Of a DNA stretch of 64,000 nt, positions 14,903 to 24,499 are shown piece by piece; position 1 is the first letter of the stretch; each line of letters opens with the position of its first letter. A program made the position numbers and the translations under genes. The notes under the pieces were generated by a model. That model ran no database searches, was not told where the DNA came from, and saw only the letters and a program-made list of their open reading frames with translations. Source of the DNA: Gammaproteobacteria bacterium RIFOXYD12_FULL_61_37 (lineage in GTDB: Bacteria > Pseudomonadota > Gammaproteobacteria > Chromatiales > Chromatiaceae); contig MGZB01000005.1 in assembly GCA_001801995.1 (NCBI GenBank), positions 1 to 64,000 of the forward strand. The letters run 5' to 3'.

Positions 14903-16150
14903 TCAGCCGTTATAGCGTTTGAACAGGAGAGAACCGTTGGTGCCGCCGAAACCGAAGGAGTTGGAGAGGGCGATGTCGATCTTCATTGGGCGCGCGGCGT
15001 TGGGCACATAATCGAGATCGCAGAGCGGATCCGGCGTTTCGTAGTTGATGGTGGGCGGGGCCACTTGGTCGCGCAGGGCCAACACGGTGAAGATGGCCTC
15101 GGCCGCGCCCGCCGCCCCAAGCATGTGCCCGGTCATGGACTTGGTGGAGCTGACGCAGAGCTTGTAGGCATGATCGCCGAAGGCGCCCTTGACGCCCATG
15201 GTCTCCGCCGCGTCCCCGGCGGGGGTGGACGTACCGTGGGCATTGATGTAATCCACCTGCGAGGTGTTCACACCGCCGTTCTTGAGCGCCAGCAGCATGC
15301 AATCGCAAGCGCCCTGGCCATTCTCTGAGGGGGCGGTCATGTGATAGGCATCGGAATTCATGCCGAAACCAATCAACTCGGCATAGATCTTGGCGCCACG
15401 TTTCTTGGCGTGTTCCAGCTCTTCCAGAACCAACACGCCCGCGCCGTCGCTCAATACAAAGCCATCACGATCCTTGTCCCAGGGCCGGCTGGCCCGCTGG
15501 GGATCGTCATTGCGGGTGGAGAGAGCCCTGGCGGAGGCAAAACCGCCCAAGCCGGTCGGGGTGGTGGCCATCTCGGCACCGCCGGCGACCATGACATCCA
15601 CGTCATCACGCTCGATCATGCGCATGGCCTCGCCGATGTTATGAGTGCCGGTGCTGCACGCCGAGACGATGGAGATGTTGGGTCCCTTCAATCCATAATT
15701 GATGGAGATGTGGCCGGCCACCATGTTGATAATGTTGGCGGGCACGAAGAAGGGTGAAATCTTGCGGGGACCGCCGTTGAGAAAGGCGCCATAGCCGCTC
15801 TCGATACCGCCGATGCCACCGATGCCGGAGCCGACCGCCACGCCGATGCGTTTGGCGTTCTCCTCGGTGACTTCGATGCCGGCATCCTGCCATGCCTGAG
15901 CCCCGGCGGCGACGCCGTAATGGATGAAGGGGTCCATCTTGCGCGCCTCTTTCTTGGAGATATATTTCTCCAGGTCGAGGCCGTAGATGGGGCCTCCGAA
16001 CCGCGTCGAGAAGGACGAAACATCGAAATGGGTAATGGGCTGAATACCGCTCTTCCCCTCGATGATATTGCCCCAGGCTGTGTTGATATCCTGACCAACC
16101 GGAGAGACGATCCCCAAGCCAGTGATAACAACCCTTCTCTTACCGGTCAT
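14903..16150 (-). CDS. fabF: Beta-ketoacyl-ACP synthase II
   Basis: A 415-residue condensing enzyme of type II fatty-acid synthesis. The catalytic triad is visible: Cys in [10 protein letters not shown], His in [11 protein letters not shown] and His in [13 protein letters not shown]. The start at 16150 ([11 protein letters not shown]) agrees with E. coli FabF and has an AAGGGG upstream; an ATG at 16177 would add nine residues. It lies 180 bp downstream of acpP, with a hairpin in the gap. Confidence 0.97.
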   Translation of the reverse strand: MTGKRRVVITGLGIVSPVGQDINTAWGNIIEGKSGIQPITHFDVSSFSTRFGGPIYGLDLEKYISKKEARKMDPFIHYGVAAGAQAWQDAGIEVTEENAKRIGVAVGSGIGGIGGIESGYGAFLNGGPRKISPFFVPANIINMVAGHISINYGLKGPNISIVSACSTGTHNIGEAMRMIERDDVDVMVAGGAEMATTPTGLGGFASARALSTRNDDPQRASRPWDKDRDGFVLSDGAGVLVLEELEHAKKRGAKIYAELIGFGMNSDAYHMTAPSENGQGACDCMLLALKNGGVNTSQVDYINAHGTSTPAGDAAETMGVKGAFGDHAYKLCVSSTKSMTGHMLGAAGAAEAIFTVLALRDQVAPPTINYETPDPLCDLDYVPNAARPMKIDIALSNSFGFGGTNGSLLFKRYNG

Positions 16151-16299
16151 CGGATTCCCCTTAGGAGTGTGATGCAAGTGAAATGCAGTAACGAGCTGAT
16201 GGCCGGATCAACGCATCCTTTAGACGACGCATTAGCCGATTCATCGAAGAATATAGCGTTTATGATCACAGCCCAGCCGGAGGCATGCTCGAAAGATAT

Positions 16300-16317
16300 C
16301 CCCCAGAGGTCTGGGGG
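16300..16317 (-). terminator. Hairpin between acpP and fabF
   Basis: A perfect 8-bp stem (CCCCCAGA/TCTGGGGG, 2-base apex) lies 15 bp after the acpP stop. It lacks a clean T-run, so it may act as an attenuator or 3'-end stabiliser that lets acpP be made in excess over fabF. Confidence 0.5.
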
Positions 16318-16331
16318 GTATTAACGGACGA

Positions 16332-16565
16332 TCAGGAATTGGCGTTGATAAAATCAACGGCCTGCTGAACGGTGGTGATCTTCTCGGCTTCTTCGTCGGG
16401 AATCTCGGTACCGAATTCCTCTTCCAGTGCCATCACCAGTTCCACGGTATCCAGAGAGTCGGCGCCCAGGTCGTCCACGAAAGAGGACTCAAGAGATACC
16501 TCTTCCTCTTTAACCCCCAGTTGTTCGACAACGATTTTTTTGACGCGTTCTTCAATGGTGCTCAT
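16332..16565 (-). CDS. acpP: Acyl carrier protein
   Basis: A 77-residue, very acidic ACP. The phosphopantetheine Ser is in [15 protein letters not shown]. It carries acyl chains for FabF, FabG, FabD and FabH, which are all encoded here. About 270 bp separate it from fabG upstream, probably with its own promoter. Confidence 0.98.
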   Translation of the reverse strand: MSTIEERVKKIVVEQLGVKEEEVSLESSFVDDLGADSLDTVELVMALEEEFGTEIPDEEAEKITTVQQAVDFINANS

Positions 16566-16836
16566 AGTTTATTAAATCCTCCGCTAGAAATTCAGGCGCC
16601 GCAATAGGTTGCTGCTATTCCCCGGACTACCGGGATAACCCTACCTCGCCGTTTCAGAAGCCCGGAATGTTCCGGGAACCTTTCCTCAATCGGCCAGGTA
16701 GCCTTGTTTCAGCAACCCAGCCAGCAGCCCGGCTATTGTAGTCATATTCCCTTGGCAGGGAAAGCTGCAATTCAACCGCCCGCTCGGCCATTATTATCCT
16801 TGCTTTTCAATCAATTGTACCGGCCCACGAGGGGTA

Positions 16837-17577
16837 TCACGCCATGTACATGCCGCCGTTGACATGCAGGGTCTCACCGGTAATGTAGCTGGCCTGATCC
16901 GATGCCAGAAAGGCCACCGCGTTGGCGATGTCCTGGGATAAGCCGAGGCGGCCCAAGGGGATATTACCCAACAGGGCGGCCCTTTGATCATCAGAGAGGG
17001 CGCGGGTCATGTCGGTATCGATGAAACCCGGAGCCACGGCGTTGACCGTAATGCCACGGGAACCGACCTCGCGCGCCATGGACTTGGTGAAGCCCAGCAG
17101 ACCGGCCTTGGCGGCGGAATAGTTGGTCTGTCCTGGATTTCCGGTCGAACCCACGATGGAACCGATATTGATGATACGGCCCTTCCGGGCCTTCATCATG
17201 CCCTTCAGCACCGCCTTGGACATACGGAAGACGGAGGAGAGATTGGTGTCGATGATCGACTGCCACTCCTCGTCCTTCATGCGCAACAACAGGTTGTCGC
17301 GGGTGATGCCCGCGTTGTTGACCAGGATGGAGATACCGCCGAACTGGGCGGTGACTGCCGTCATCAGGGCCTCGATCGATTCCGGGCTCGCCACGTCCAG
17401 CACCCTGCCGGCGCCCTTGATGCCTTCCGCCGCGAGAAATTCACCGATCGCATCCGCGCCCTTTTGACTGGTGGCGGTACCAATGACGGTCGCGCCCTTG
17501 CGGCCCAATTCCAGGGCGATGGCCTGGCCGATACCACGGCTGGCGCCCGTCACTAAGGCAATTTCATTACTCAGCAT
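16837..17577 (-). CDS. fabG: 3-oxoacyl-ACP reductase
   Basis: A 246-residue short-chain dehydrogenase. NADPH-binding GASRGIG, catalytic Ser in GSIVGSTGN and Y-x3-K in NYSAAKAG are present. It reduces beta-ketoacyl-ACP. Its start overlaps the end of fabD by 11 bases. Confidence 0.97.
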   Translation of the reverse strand: MLSNEIALVTGASRGIGQAIALELGRKGATVIGTATSQKGADAIGEFLAAEGIKGAGRVLDVASPESIEALMTAVTAQFGGISILVNNAGITRDNLLLRMKDEEWQSIIDTNLSSVFRMSKAVLKGMMKARKGRIINIGSIVGSTGNPGQTNYSAAKAGLLGFTKSMAREVGSRGITVNAVAPGFIDTDMTRALSDDQRAALLGNIPLGRLGLSQDIANAVAFLASDQASYITGETLHVNGGMYMA

Positions 17578-18514
17578 CGGAGGTCTCCTTCAGGGCCGCT
17601 TCCAGGCTTGCGGAATCGAAGGCCGCAAGCCCCTTGAGATCGGAATCGATACGTTTCGCCAGACCGCTCAGCACCTTGCCGGGGCCGGCCTCGACCATCA
17701 GACTGATGCCTTCGGCCTTCACTTTCAGGGCTGTTTCCGCCCAGCGGACCGGATTGTGCAACTGAGCTGCCAGAAGGGCACGGATCTGATCCGGGTCAGA
17801 GGCCGTTTCCACATTGACGTTATGGATGACCGGGATGCCCGGCGCAACGATGGCGGTCCCAGCCAGCCGTTGAGCCAGCCGCTCGGCCGCCGGACGCATG
17901 AGGGCGCAATGGGAAGGCACACTGACCGGCAACAACAGGGCGCGCTTGGCGCCCGCTCCCTTGGCCAAGGCGATGGCGCGCTCGACGGCGGCCTTGTCCC
18001 CGGCCGCAACCACCTGTCCGGGGGAGTTGAAATTGACGGCCTCGCACACCTGATCTTCGGCCGCCTGAGCGCAGACCTCGCGCACCCTGTAGTCATCCAG
18101 ACCCAGGATGGCGGCCATGGCGCCGCTCCCCTCGGGAACGGCCTCTTGCATCAACCGGCCGCGCTCGGCCACCAGCTTGACGGCATCACCGAAATCCAAA
18201 GCGCCGGCGCAGACCAGGGCGCTGTACTCGCCCAGGCTATGACCGGCCATAACGGCGGGCACGGCACCGCCCTGCCCTCGCCAGACGCGCCAGACGGCGA
18301 CTCCGGCGGCCAGCATGGCGGGCTGGGTGTTGCGGGTCATGTTCAGATCGGTGTCTGGGCCATTCTGGACCATATGCCAGAGATCGAAGCCCAGGGCGTC
18401 CGAGGCCTCCCGGAAGGTATCCACCACCAGCGGAAAGGCGCTGGCAAGCTCGGCCAGCATGCCGACCGATTGGGAACCCTGGCCCGGAAAGACCATTGCG
18501 AAGGTTTTTGCCAC
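17567..18514 (-). CDS. fabD: Malonyl-CoA:ACP transacylase
   Basis: A 315-residue malonyl transferase. GQGSQ near the N-terminus, the active-site GHSLGEY and a C-terminal His region are all visible. It loads malonate onto ACP. About 115 bp containing a short inverted repeat separate it from fabH. Confidence 0.97.
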   Translation of the reverse strand: MAKTFAMVFPGQGSQSVGMLAELASAFPLVVDTFREASDALGFDLWHMVQNGPDTDLNMTRNTQPAMLAAGVAVWRVWRGQGGAVPAVMAGHSLGEYSALVCAGALDFGDAVKLVAERGRLMQEAVPEGSGAMAAILGLDDYRVREVCAQAAEDQVCEAVNFNSPGQVVAAGDKAAVERAIALAKGAGAKRALLLPVSVPSHCALMRPAAERLAQRLAGTAIVAPGIPVIHNVNVETASDPDQIRALLAAQLHNPVRWAETALKVKAEGISLMVEAGPGKVLSGLAKRIDSDLKGLAAFDSASLEAALKETSDAE

Positions 18515-18545
18515 CTCAGTTGTTCCTCAAGTAATTCATCCAAAT

Positions 18546-18607
18546 TAACCGCAAAGAGCGCAAAGAATACAATGCTTCCCTTGGCGTTTTTGCGTTCTTG
18601 GCGGTTG
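18546..18607. repeat. MITE-like inverted repeat between fabH and fabD
   Basis: Left arm AACCGCAAAGAGCGCAAAG and right arm ending GCGTTCTTGGCGGTT form an imperfect hairpin with a 25-bp middle. A longer relative with the same arm sequence lies at 23114-23317. This is a dispersed palindrome, seen here in two places. Confidence 0.65.
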
Positions 18608-18628
18608 AAATAGGCTTAGCCCGCCCGC

Positions 18629-19582
18629 TCAGAACTTGAGCAGAACCGAGCCCCAGGTGAAACCGCCGCCGAAGGCTTCCATCAGCAGGGTCTCGCCCTT
18701 CTTGATGCGCCCGTCGCGGACGGCCACGTCCAGCGCCAGGGGTATGGAGGCGGCAGAGGTGTTGCCATGCTGGTCGACAGTCACCACGACCCGGTCCATG
18801 TCCATGCCGAGCTTTTTCGCGGTGGCCTGGATGATGCGGATATTGGCTTGGTGGGGGATCAGCCAGTCGATGGCGGACTTGTCCAGGTTATTGGCCTCAA
18901 GGGTCTCGTCCACGATGCGACCCAGGGTCGTTACGGCCACGCGGAAGACCTCGTTGCCTCGCATCTCGATATAGGTCGAGGCCTCGCGGTTGGCGAGACC
19001 GCCGGCCACGCGCAACAAACCTTCGTAGGCGCCATCGGCGTGCAAATGGGTCGAAAGGATGCCCGGCTCCTCGGAGGCCTCCAGCACCACGGCGCCGGCG
19101 CCGTCCCCGAACAGCACGCAAGTGGTTCGGTCGGTCCAGTCCACGACGCGGGAAAGACTCTCGGCGCCGATGACCAGGGCACAGCGGGCGGCCCCGGTGC
19201 GAATGAATTTGTCCGCCGTGCTCAGGGCATAGACGAAACCGGTGCAGACCGCCTGGATATCGAAGGCGGCGCAACCGTGGATACCCAGCCGTTGCTGCAC
19301 CAGGCAAGCCGTGCTGGGGAACACCTGGTCGGGGGTGGTAGTGGCCAGGATGATCAGGTCGATATCGGCAGGGGTCTTGCCCGCGGCCTCCATGGCCTTG
19401 CGCGCGGCGCCCTCGGCCAGAATGCCCGTCGTCTCGCCTTTAGAGACGACATGACGTTTTTCGATTCCGGTGCGCTCACGAATCCATTCGTCCGTGGTAT
19501 CGACCATCCCTACCAGATCCTGGTTGGTCAACGCCTTCTCCGGCAGGTGGCTGCCGGTTCCCGTAATTCTGGAATAGATCAT
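18629..19582 (-). CDS. fabH: Beta-ketoacyl-ACP synthase III
   Basis: A 317-residue KAS III that starts fatty-acid synthesis from acetyl-CoA and malonyl-ACP. The catalytic Cys is in [11 protein letters not shown], His in IPHQANIRI and Asn in QHGNTSAAS. It overlaps plsX by four bases. Confidence 0.97.
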   Translation of the reverse strand: MIYSRITGTGSHLPEKALTNQDLVGMVDTTDEWIRERTGIEKRHVVSKGETTGILAEGAARKAMEAAGKTPADIDLIILATTTPDQVFPSTACLVQQRLGIHGCAAFDIQAVCTGFVYALSTADKFIRTGAARCALVIGAESLSRVVDWTDRTTCVLFGDGAGAVVLEASEEPGILSTHLHADGAYEGLLRVAGGLANREASTYIEMRGNEVFRVAVTTLGRIVDETLEANNLDKSAIDWLIPHQANIRIIQATAKKLGMDMDRVVVTVDQHGNTSAASIPLALDVAVRDGRIKKGETLLMEAFGGGFTWGSVLLKF

Positions 19583-20601
19583 GCCGCAGCTCCGTCCGAG
19601 AGATGTGCCTCAAGTTGCCTGGCAATGCGGTTCGGCACATCGGCGACTATCTCTTTCCTGGCGGTGTGGATGGCATTCTCGAATGAGAAAATATCCGCCC
19701 CGCCATGACTCTTGATGACTATACCCCTCAGTCCAAGCAGGCTGGCGCCGTTGTAGCGGCGAGGGTCCATGCGGCGGCGCAGGCTGCGCAACACCGGCAA
19801 GGCAATCAATCCGGCCAGTTTGGTCATCAGGTTGCGTTTGAATTCCACCTTCATGAAGTAGGCGATCATCTTGGCCACGCCCTCGGCGGTCTTCAACGAC
19901 ACATTGCCGACAAAGCCGTCGCACACCACCACATCGACGCCACCTTTATAGATGTCGTCGCCCTCGACGTAGCCGATGTAGTTGAGCTTGCTCGCGGTGA
20001 GTCGTTCATGGGCGCGCTTGACCTGTTCGTTGCCCTTGATCTCCTCCTCGCCGACGTTCAGCAGACCCACCCTGGGGCGGTCCAGTTCACGCAGGGAGGA
20101 CACCAGTTCGCTGCCCATGGCGGCAAACTGGAGCATGTGTTCGTCGGTGCAATCGACATTGGCGCCGAGGTCCAGCATCCAGGTTTCGCCTTCCATGGAG
20201 GGAAGGCTTGCCATGATGGCGGGCCGATCGACGCCGCTGATGGTCTTGAGCACGAAACGGGCCGTTGCCATCAGGGCGCCGGTATTGCCGGCACTGACAC
20301 AGGCATTGGCCACGCCCTCCTTGACCAGGTCGATGGCGACCCGCATGGAGGAATCTTTCTTATTGCGCAAGGCCTTGGACGGCATTTCATCCATGCCGAC
20401 CACCTGGGAGGCGTGATGCACCCGGATACGGGGATTGTCCGCCTCCTTGCCGAGATACTTGCGTACCTCCTCTTCGAGGCCGACCAGAATCAGATGGGTA
20501 TCGGGATCGCTCCGCAGGAAATCGACAGCGGCGGGGACCACAACCGAAGGGCCGTGGTCGCCGCCCATGGCGTCGAGCGAGATAACGATGGATTTTCCCA
20601 T
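19579..20601 (-). CDS. plsX: Phosphate acyltransferase PlsX
   Basis: A 340-residue enzyme that converts acyl-ACP to acyl-phosphate for phospholipid synthesis. It has the N-terminal [11 protein letters not shown] motif and the typical AGNTGALMA stretch. The start at 20601 ([15 protein letters not shown]) is chosen by family length; the frame is open for 14 more residues upstream. Confidence 0.96.
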   Translation of the reverse strand: MGKSIVISLDAMGGDHGPSVVVPAAVDFLRSDPDTHLILVGLEEEVRKYLGKEADNPRIRVHHASQVVGMDEMPSKALRNKKDSSMRVAIDLVKEGVANACVSAGNTGALMATARFVLKTISGVDRPAIMASLPSMEGETWMLDLGANVDCTDEHMLQFAAMGSELVSSLRELDRPRVGLLNVGEEEIKGNEQVKRAHERLTASKLNYIGYVEGDDIYKGGVDVVVCDGFVGNVSLKTAEGVAKMIAYFMKVEFKRNLMTKLAGLIALPVLRSLRRRMDPRRYNGASLLGLRGIVIKSHGGADIFSFENAIHTARKEIVADVPNRIARQLEAHLSDGAAA

Positions 20602-20639
20602 ATCAGCGGGCAGCGCCGTCGATGATGGAAACGGGGGAA

Positions 20640-20819
20640 TCATTCACCCTTGGCGCGGATCACTTTGCGCCCACGGTAAAAACCGTCAGGGGTCACGTGA
20701 TGACGCAGATGGGTCTCGCCGGAAGTAGAATCGACGGAAAGGGTTTCGGCGGTCAGTGCGTCGTGGGAACGGCGCATGCCACGCTTGGAAGGGGTTGTGC
20801 GACCTTGTTGAACAGCCAT
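20640..20819 (-). CDS. rpmF: 50S ribosomal protein L32
   Basis: A 59-residue protein reading [20 protein letters not shown] at the N-terminus, the L32 signature, and ending in a basic GRKVIRAKG tail. It is the Cys-less form (no zinc site). It lies between yceD and plsX as in other gammaproteobacteria. Confidence 0.97.
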   Translation of the reverse strand: MAVQQGRTTPSKRGMRRSHDALTAETLSVDSTSGETHLRHHVTPDGFYRGRKVIRAKGE

Positions 20820-20848
20820 GCCTATTTTCTCCGCTAGCTATCGTTTGA

Positions 20849-21358
20849 TTATCTGCCCTTCAACACCGACAACGCGGCGAAGGGATTGTCTTTTTTAGTC
20901 TTGATCTCGGGCTCATCCGGTTCCGGAACGGACGGTCGGCGGCACTCCCCTGGCTGATGCATCGGCACCAGCGGCAGGCAGAGCAGCAATTCGTCCTCCA
21001 GCAGATCCAAGGGGTCCACCGGCTGATCCGTCATCAACAGAGGGTCCAGATCGTCCGGCAGCCGTTCGGCTTCCGCCTCCGAGGCAACCAGCCCAAAACG
21101 GAAGACCGAATCGACGGCCACCTCGACGGGTTCCAGGCACCGCTGGCACTTCATAACCAGCCTTGCCTTGACATGCCCTTCAAGGATGGCGAGTCTCGCC
21201 ACCTTGGCAAAACGCAGCCCGTAATCGATGTCTTCCGATACCCCTTCGACCGCTTCGTTCAGACGAACGAAGACTGCCGGTTTCAATCGGCCGGAATACG
21301 TCTTGTGAAGCTCGGCAAGACGCCAGGGATCGGCCAAATCTGGCATAGGGGACGACAT
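20849..21358 (-). CDS. yceD: YceD, DUF177 protein (23S rRNA accumulation)
   Basis: A 169-residue DUF177 protein. A CQRC pair, a long acidic segment (EAERLPDDLDPLLM, PLDLLEDELLL) and the C-terminal KKDNPFAALSVLK stretch are typical. In E. coli it is needed for 23S rRNA accumulation. A second ATG (MPDLADPW) four codons in could be the true start. Confidence 0.9.
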   Translation of the reverse strand: MSSPMPDLADPWRLAELHKTYSGRLKPAVFVRLNEAVEGVSEDIDYGLRFAKVARLAILEGHVKARLVMKCQRCLEPVEVAVDSVFRFGLVASEAEAERLPDDLDPLLMTDQPVDPLDLLEDELLLCLPLVPMHQPGECRRPSVPEPDEPEIKTKKDNPFAALSVLKGR

Positions 21359-21481
21359 AGGCGCGCAATAATATAGCCGGCATGCCCAACTGTCAAAATT
21401 CCTTCGCTTTCCGAAAGTTAGACCTGAGCTGGCCCTGTCGGGCTAAAATGGCCCCCATTTACGCCCCTTTGGCCGAATCCC

Positions 21482-22063
21482 ATGACATACCCTATCGTAC
21501 TCGCCTCCACTTCCCCCTTTCGCCGCCAATTGCTGGAAAAGCTTGGCATTCCCTTTGAGACTGCGTCCCCGGACATCGACGAAGGCCGCTTGCCGGGCGA
21601 GTCCCCGGAGTCGCTGGTGAAGCGCCTGGCCGTGGAGAAGGCGCAGGCCGTGGCAACGATACATCCCCAGGCGCTCATCATCGGCTCCGATCAGGTCGCC
21701 TGCCTGGAGGATCAGATCCTCGGCAAGCCCGGCGATTTCGACCGCGCCTTCGTGCAACTCAGCGCCGCCTCGGGGAAAAGGGTCAGTTTCCTGACGGGTC
21801 TTTGTCTCTTGAACAGCGCCACGGGGAACGCGCAGGTCATTTGCGAGCCCTTTCAGGTCTACTTCCGGAACCTCTCCCCCCAGCAGATCGAAAACTATCT
21901 GAACCGCGAAATGCCCTTCAATTGCGCCGGCAGCTTCAAATCCGAGGCACTGGGCATCGCCCTGTTTGAACGGCTGGAGGGCGACGACCCCAACAGCCTG
22001 ATCGGCCTGCCCCTGATCCGGCTCATCGCCATGCTGGAAGAGGAAGGGGTGCCGGTAATTTGA
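21482..22063 (+). CDS. Maf-family nucleotide pyrophosphatase (YceF type)
   Basis: A 193-residue Maf protein with N-terminal LASTSPFRRQLL, the SDQV motif and C-terminal GDDPNSLIGLPLIRL. The substitutions resemble YceF (m7GTP pyrophosphatase) more than YhdE. It is divergent from the yceD-rpmF operon, which matches the usual neighbourhood. Confidence 0.93.
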   Translation: MTYPIVLASTSPFRRQLLEKLGIPFETASPDIDEGRLPGESPESLVKRLAVEKAQAVATIHPQALIIGSDQVACLEDQILGKPGDFDRAFVQLSAASGKRVSFLTGLCLLNSATGNAQVICEPFQVYFRNLSPQQIENYLNREMPFNCAGSFKSEALGIALFERLEGDDPNSLIGLPLIRLIAMLEEEGVPVI

Positions 22064-22165
22064 GAGGCTGTGACATTTCCAGGGCCAACGGGATGGGGTC
22101 CAGACTGCGATCGGCTGTGGTAGCATTCCGGGGTCGCGAACACCATTCTTCATGAGGGTACAGCC

Positions 22166-23098
22166 TTGAACAGCCTGCTGATTCGCCGTCACCAAAGCCG
22201 TAATACCCTGCTGCTTCTGGCGCTGATTGCCGCCGTGGCGGTGGGACTGGTGTTTTGGAATCTCGATTTCATCAAGTCCCTCTATCTTCGCAAGCAGTTG
22301 ACCGCTGCGGGGATGATCATCGACGGCGGCATCACCCTGATCTTTCTGATCGGCCTCTTTCGCACCATCGTCTCCCTCTTCTTCTATCTCAAGGAAGAGA
22401 CCGCGCTGAACCGGTTCGTTCTCAATCTGGACGACGAAAAGGCGGAAGACCTCTTGACGGGGATCTACCGGAGAAGCCTGATCTCCCTACGCTACCTGAC
22501 CATGGTCAAGCTGCACGAGTCCAAGACTCCCATCAACCAGGGCGCGCTGGCGTCCACCCTGGTGGCGGCCGAGAGCATCCGCGCCAGCCTGGTCCGCTAC
22601 ATCAACAACATCCTGATCCTGACCGGCGTCCTGGGGACCATCGTCTCCCTCTCCATCGCCCTGCTCGGCGCCTCGGACATGATGGAAAACACCGTCAACG
22701 TCAGCGGCATGGCCATGGTGATCCACGGCATGTCCACCGCCATGTCCACCACCTTCACCGCCATCCTCTGCTACCTGTTCCTCGGCTACTTCTACATGAA
22801 GCTGAACGATGTCCAGACCAATCTGATCAGCGGCATCGAACAGGTCACCGCCACCCATCTGATCCCCCGCTTCCAGGTCCATACCGAAAGCGTGCTGCAT
22901 GAGTTCAGCGGTCTGCTGCGTTCCCTCCAGGGATTGGTGCGGCAGATGGAGATCGCCCAGGAGGGCATCGCCAATCTGGACAAACGCCTGTTGCAGGCCC
23001 AGGACGATCAGACCAGCCAAGTCCTGCGGCTGGACGAATCGATCGGTTCGATCAAACAGATCCTGCGCGACGGCTTCCGTCTGTCCGGCAACCCATGA
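22166..23098 (+). CDS. MotA/TolQ/ExbB-like ion-channel subunit
   Basis: A 310-residue membrane protein with TM segments at about 16-34, 50-75, 150-172 and 195-217, a cytoplasmic loop between the second and third, and a C-terminal helical/coiled tail (about 240-305). The last two TMs (ILTGVLGTIVSLSIALLG and MSTAMSTTFTAILCYLFLG) have the small/Thr-rich pattern of MotA, TolQ and ZorA channel helices. The start is TTG 22166 with GAGGG upstream; an ATG just before is out of frame and stops at once. Its partner is the MotB-like gene at 23331. Confidence 0.75.
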   Translation: MNSLLIRRHQSRNTLLLLALIAAVAVGLVFWNLDFIKSLYLRKQLTAAGMIIDGGITLIFLIGLFRTIVSLFFYLKEETALNRFVLNLDDEKAEDLLTGIYRRSLISLRYLTMVKLHESKTPINQGALASTLVAAESIRASLVRYINNILILTGVLGTIVSLSIALLGASDMMENTVNVSGMAMVIHGMSTAMSTTFTAILCYLFLGYFYMKLNDVQTNLISGIEQVTATHLIPRFQVHTESVLHEFSGLLRSLQGLVRQMEIAQEGIANLDKRLLQAQDDQTSQVLRLDESIGSIKQILRDGFRLSGNP

Positions 23099-23113
23099 AC
23101 CTAATTTCCTCAT

Positions 23114-23317
23114 TTAACCGCAAAGAACGCAAAGGAACGCGAAGAAATTCATTGGCTTGTCTAGGTTTCGCCCCTTGCCAGGAAATTGGGGGCACAGCCA
23201 AAAAACCGTCGGGAGCGGATTTTCGCGCCAGCCCCGGAGGGGTGAGGCGCATGGATGCGCCGAACAAATGCATTGGATTGTTTTCCTTAGCGTCCTTTGC
23301 GCCCTTTGCGGTTGAAA
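23114..23317. repeat. About 200-bp MITE-like element between the channel genes
   Basis: Left arm TTAACCGCAAAGAACGCAAAG (23114-23134) and right arm around 23286-23317 (CCTTTGCGCCCTTTGCGGTT) are inverted repeats that share the arm sequence of the copy at 18546. The middle, about 150 bp, has no gene. It fills most of the gap between the MotA-like and MotB-like genes without breaking either. Confidence 0.7.
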
Positions 23318-23330
23318 AGAGGTTTTTAGG

Positions 23331-24458
23331 ATGAGCGATCAGGGCTTCATCGACCTTCGCCTGAACCGGCAGGAGGGCCAGACCAGCGAGAACTTCTGGC
23401 CCTCCTTCACCGACATCATGACCGTGATTGTGACCATCTTCCTGATCGCCATGGTCGTGGTGCTGTTGCGGAACCTGGAACTGGTCAATCAACTGCGCGC
23501 CACCATGGAGGCGGAGCGCGAGGCCATGGAACTGGCCCGCACCACCGGCGAACAGAAGGAATCCCTGGCGCTGCGGCTGAACGATGCAGAGAACGAACTC
23601 TCCTCCCTGCGCATGAAGAACCTGCTGCTGGAGGAACAGAAGGCGGCCCTGGATACCCGCTCCTCCGATCAGGAAAGGCGCATCGGCGCCCTGACCGGTG
23701 AACGGGACGGACTGAGCGCGAAGGTTGTCACCCTGGAAACGGCCAAGACCCTTCAGATGAAGGAAGTGGCCGATCTGCGCTCTACCCTGAGCGGCTCGGA
23801 ACAGCAACTCAAAAACGCAACCAATCAGAACAAAGAGACCGTCGCCGAGTTGGCCTCCCTGCGCATCACCCTGGCCGAGACCGAGCGCAATTTCGCCAAC
23901 CTCAAGGGCCGCGCCAAGCAACTGGAGACGGACCTGGCCACCGAACGCGCCGCCCAGACCGGATCGGCCCAGCAGCTCACCGATCTCCAGCTCCGCCTCC
24001 AGACCCTTACCAACGAACATAAAGGACTGCGTGGCAACTACGACAAACAGAAGCTGGAACTGGAGGAGACACGCTCGAAGATCAGTGTCACCGACAAACG
24101 GCTTGCCGACCTACAGGGCAATTTCGACGATCTCCAGGTCAAGTACGACAAGCTGGTCCGGCCGGCCCGCACATCCAACGGCAAACAGGTGGTGGAAGTG
24201 CGCTACTTCAAGAGCAACAACGGCTACCGTATCGAATACAAGGAACCCGGCCAGACGGATGTCACCGCCGTTACCCAGCAGGCGCTCGAACAGCGGCTGA
24301 CCCAACTGCGCAACAAGGACCCGGATCATCTCTACATCAAGGTCGTGTTCCCGGAAAAGAGCGGTCTCACCTACGCGGAGGCATGGAGCTTCACCAGCCA
24401 CCTGCACAAGAACTACGACTACTATTTCCGCGAAGCCGCGCCCGCACCGGGTCCCTGA
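23331..24458 (+). CDS. MotB/ExbD-like protein with a long coiled coil
   Basis: A 375-residue protein. A single TM (about 29-47) is preceded by FWPSFTDIMT, in which D28 is placed like the proton-binding Asp of MotB and ZorB. A long heptad-rich coiled coil follows (about 48-270), then a roughly 95-residue C-terminal domain (VEVRYFKSNNGYRIEYKEP ... YAEAWSFTSHLHKNYDYYF) that is not a recognisable OmpA peptidoglycan-binding domain. It pairs with the upstream MotA-like subunit. The role is unknown; an ion-driven periplasmic machine is inferred. Confidence 0.75.
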   Translation: MSDQGFIDLRLNRQEGQTSENFWPSFTDIMTVIVTIFLIAMVVVLLRNLELVNQLRATMEAEREAMELARTTGEQKESLALRLNDAENELSSLRMKNLLLEEQKAALDTRSSDQERRIGALTGERDGLSAKVVTLETAKTLQMKEVADLRSTLSGSEQQLKNATNQNKETVAELASLRITLAETERNFANLKGRAKQLETDLATERAAQTGSAQQLTDLQLRLQTLTNEHKGLRGNYDKQKLELEETRSKISVTDKRLADLQGNFDDLQVKYDKLVRPARTSNGKQVVEVRYFKSNNGYRIEYKEPGQTDVTAVTQQALEQRLTQLRNKDPDHLYIKVVFPEKSGLTYAEAWSFTSHLHKNYDYYFREAAPAPGP

Positions 24459-24499
24459 GCCTTGGCGGACGGACTTCACCCCAGCGGCTGAGCATTAGA

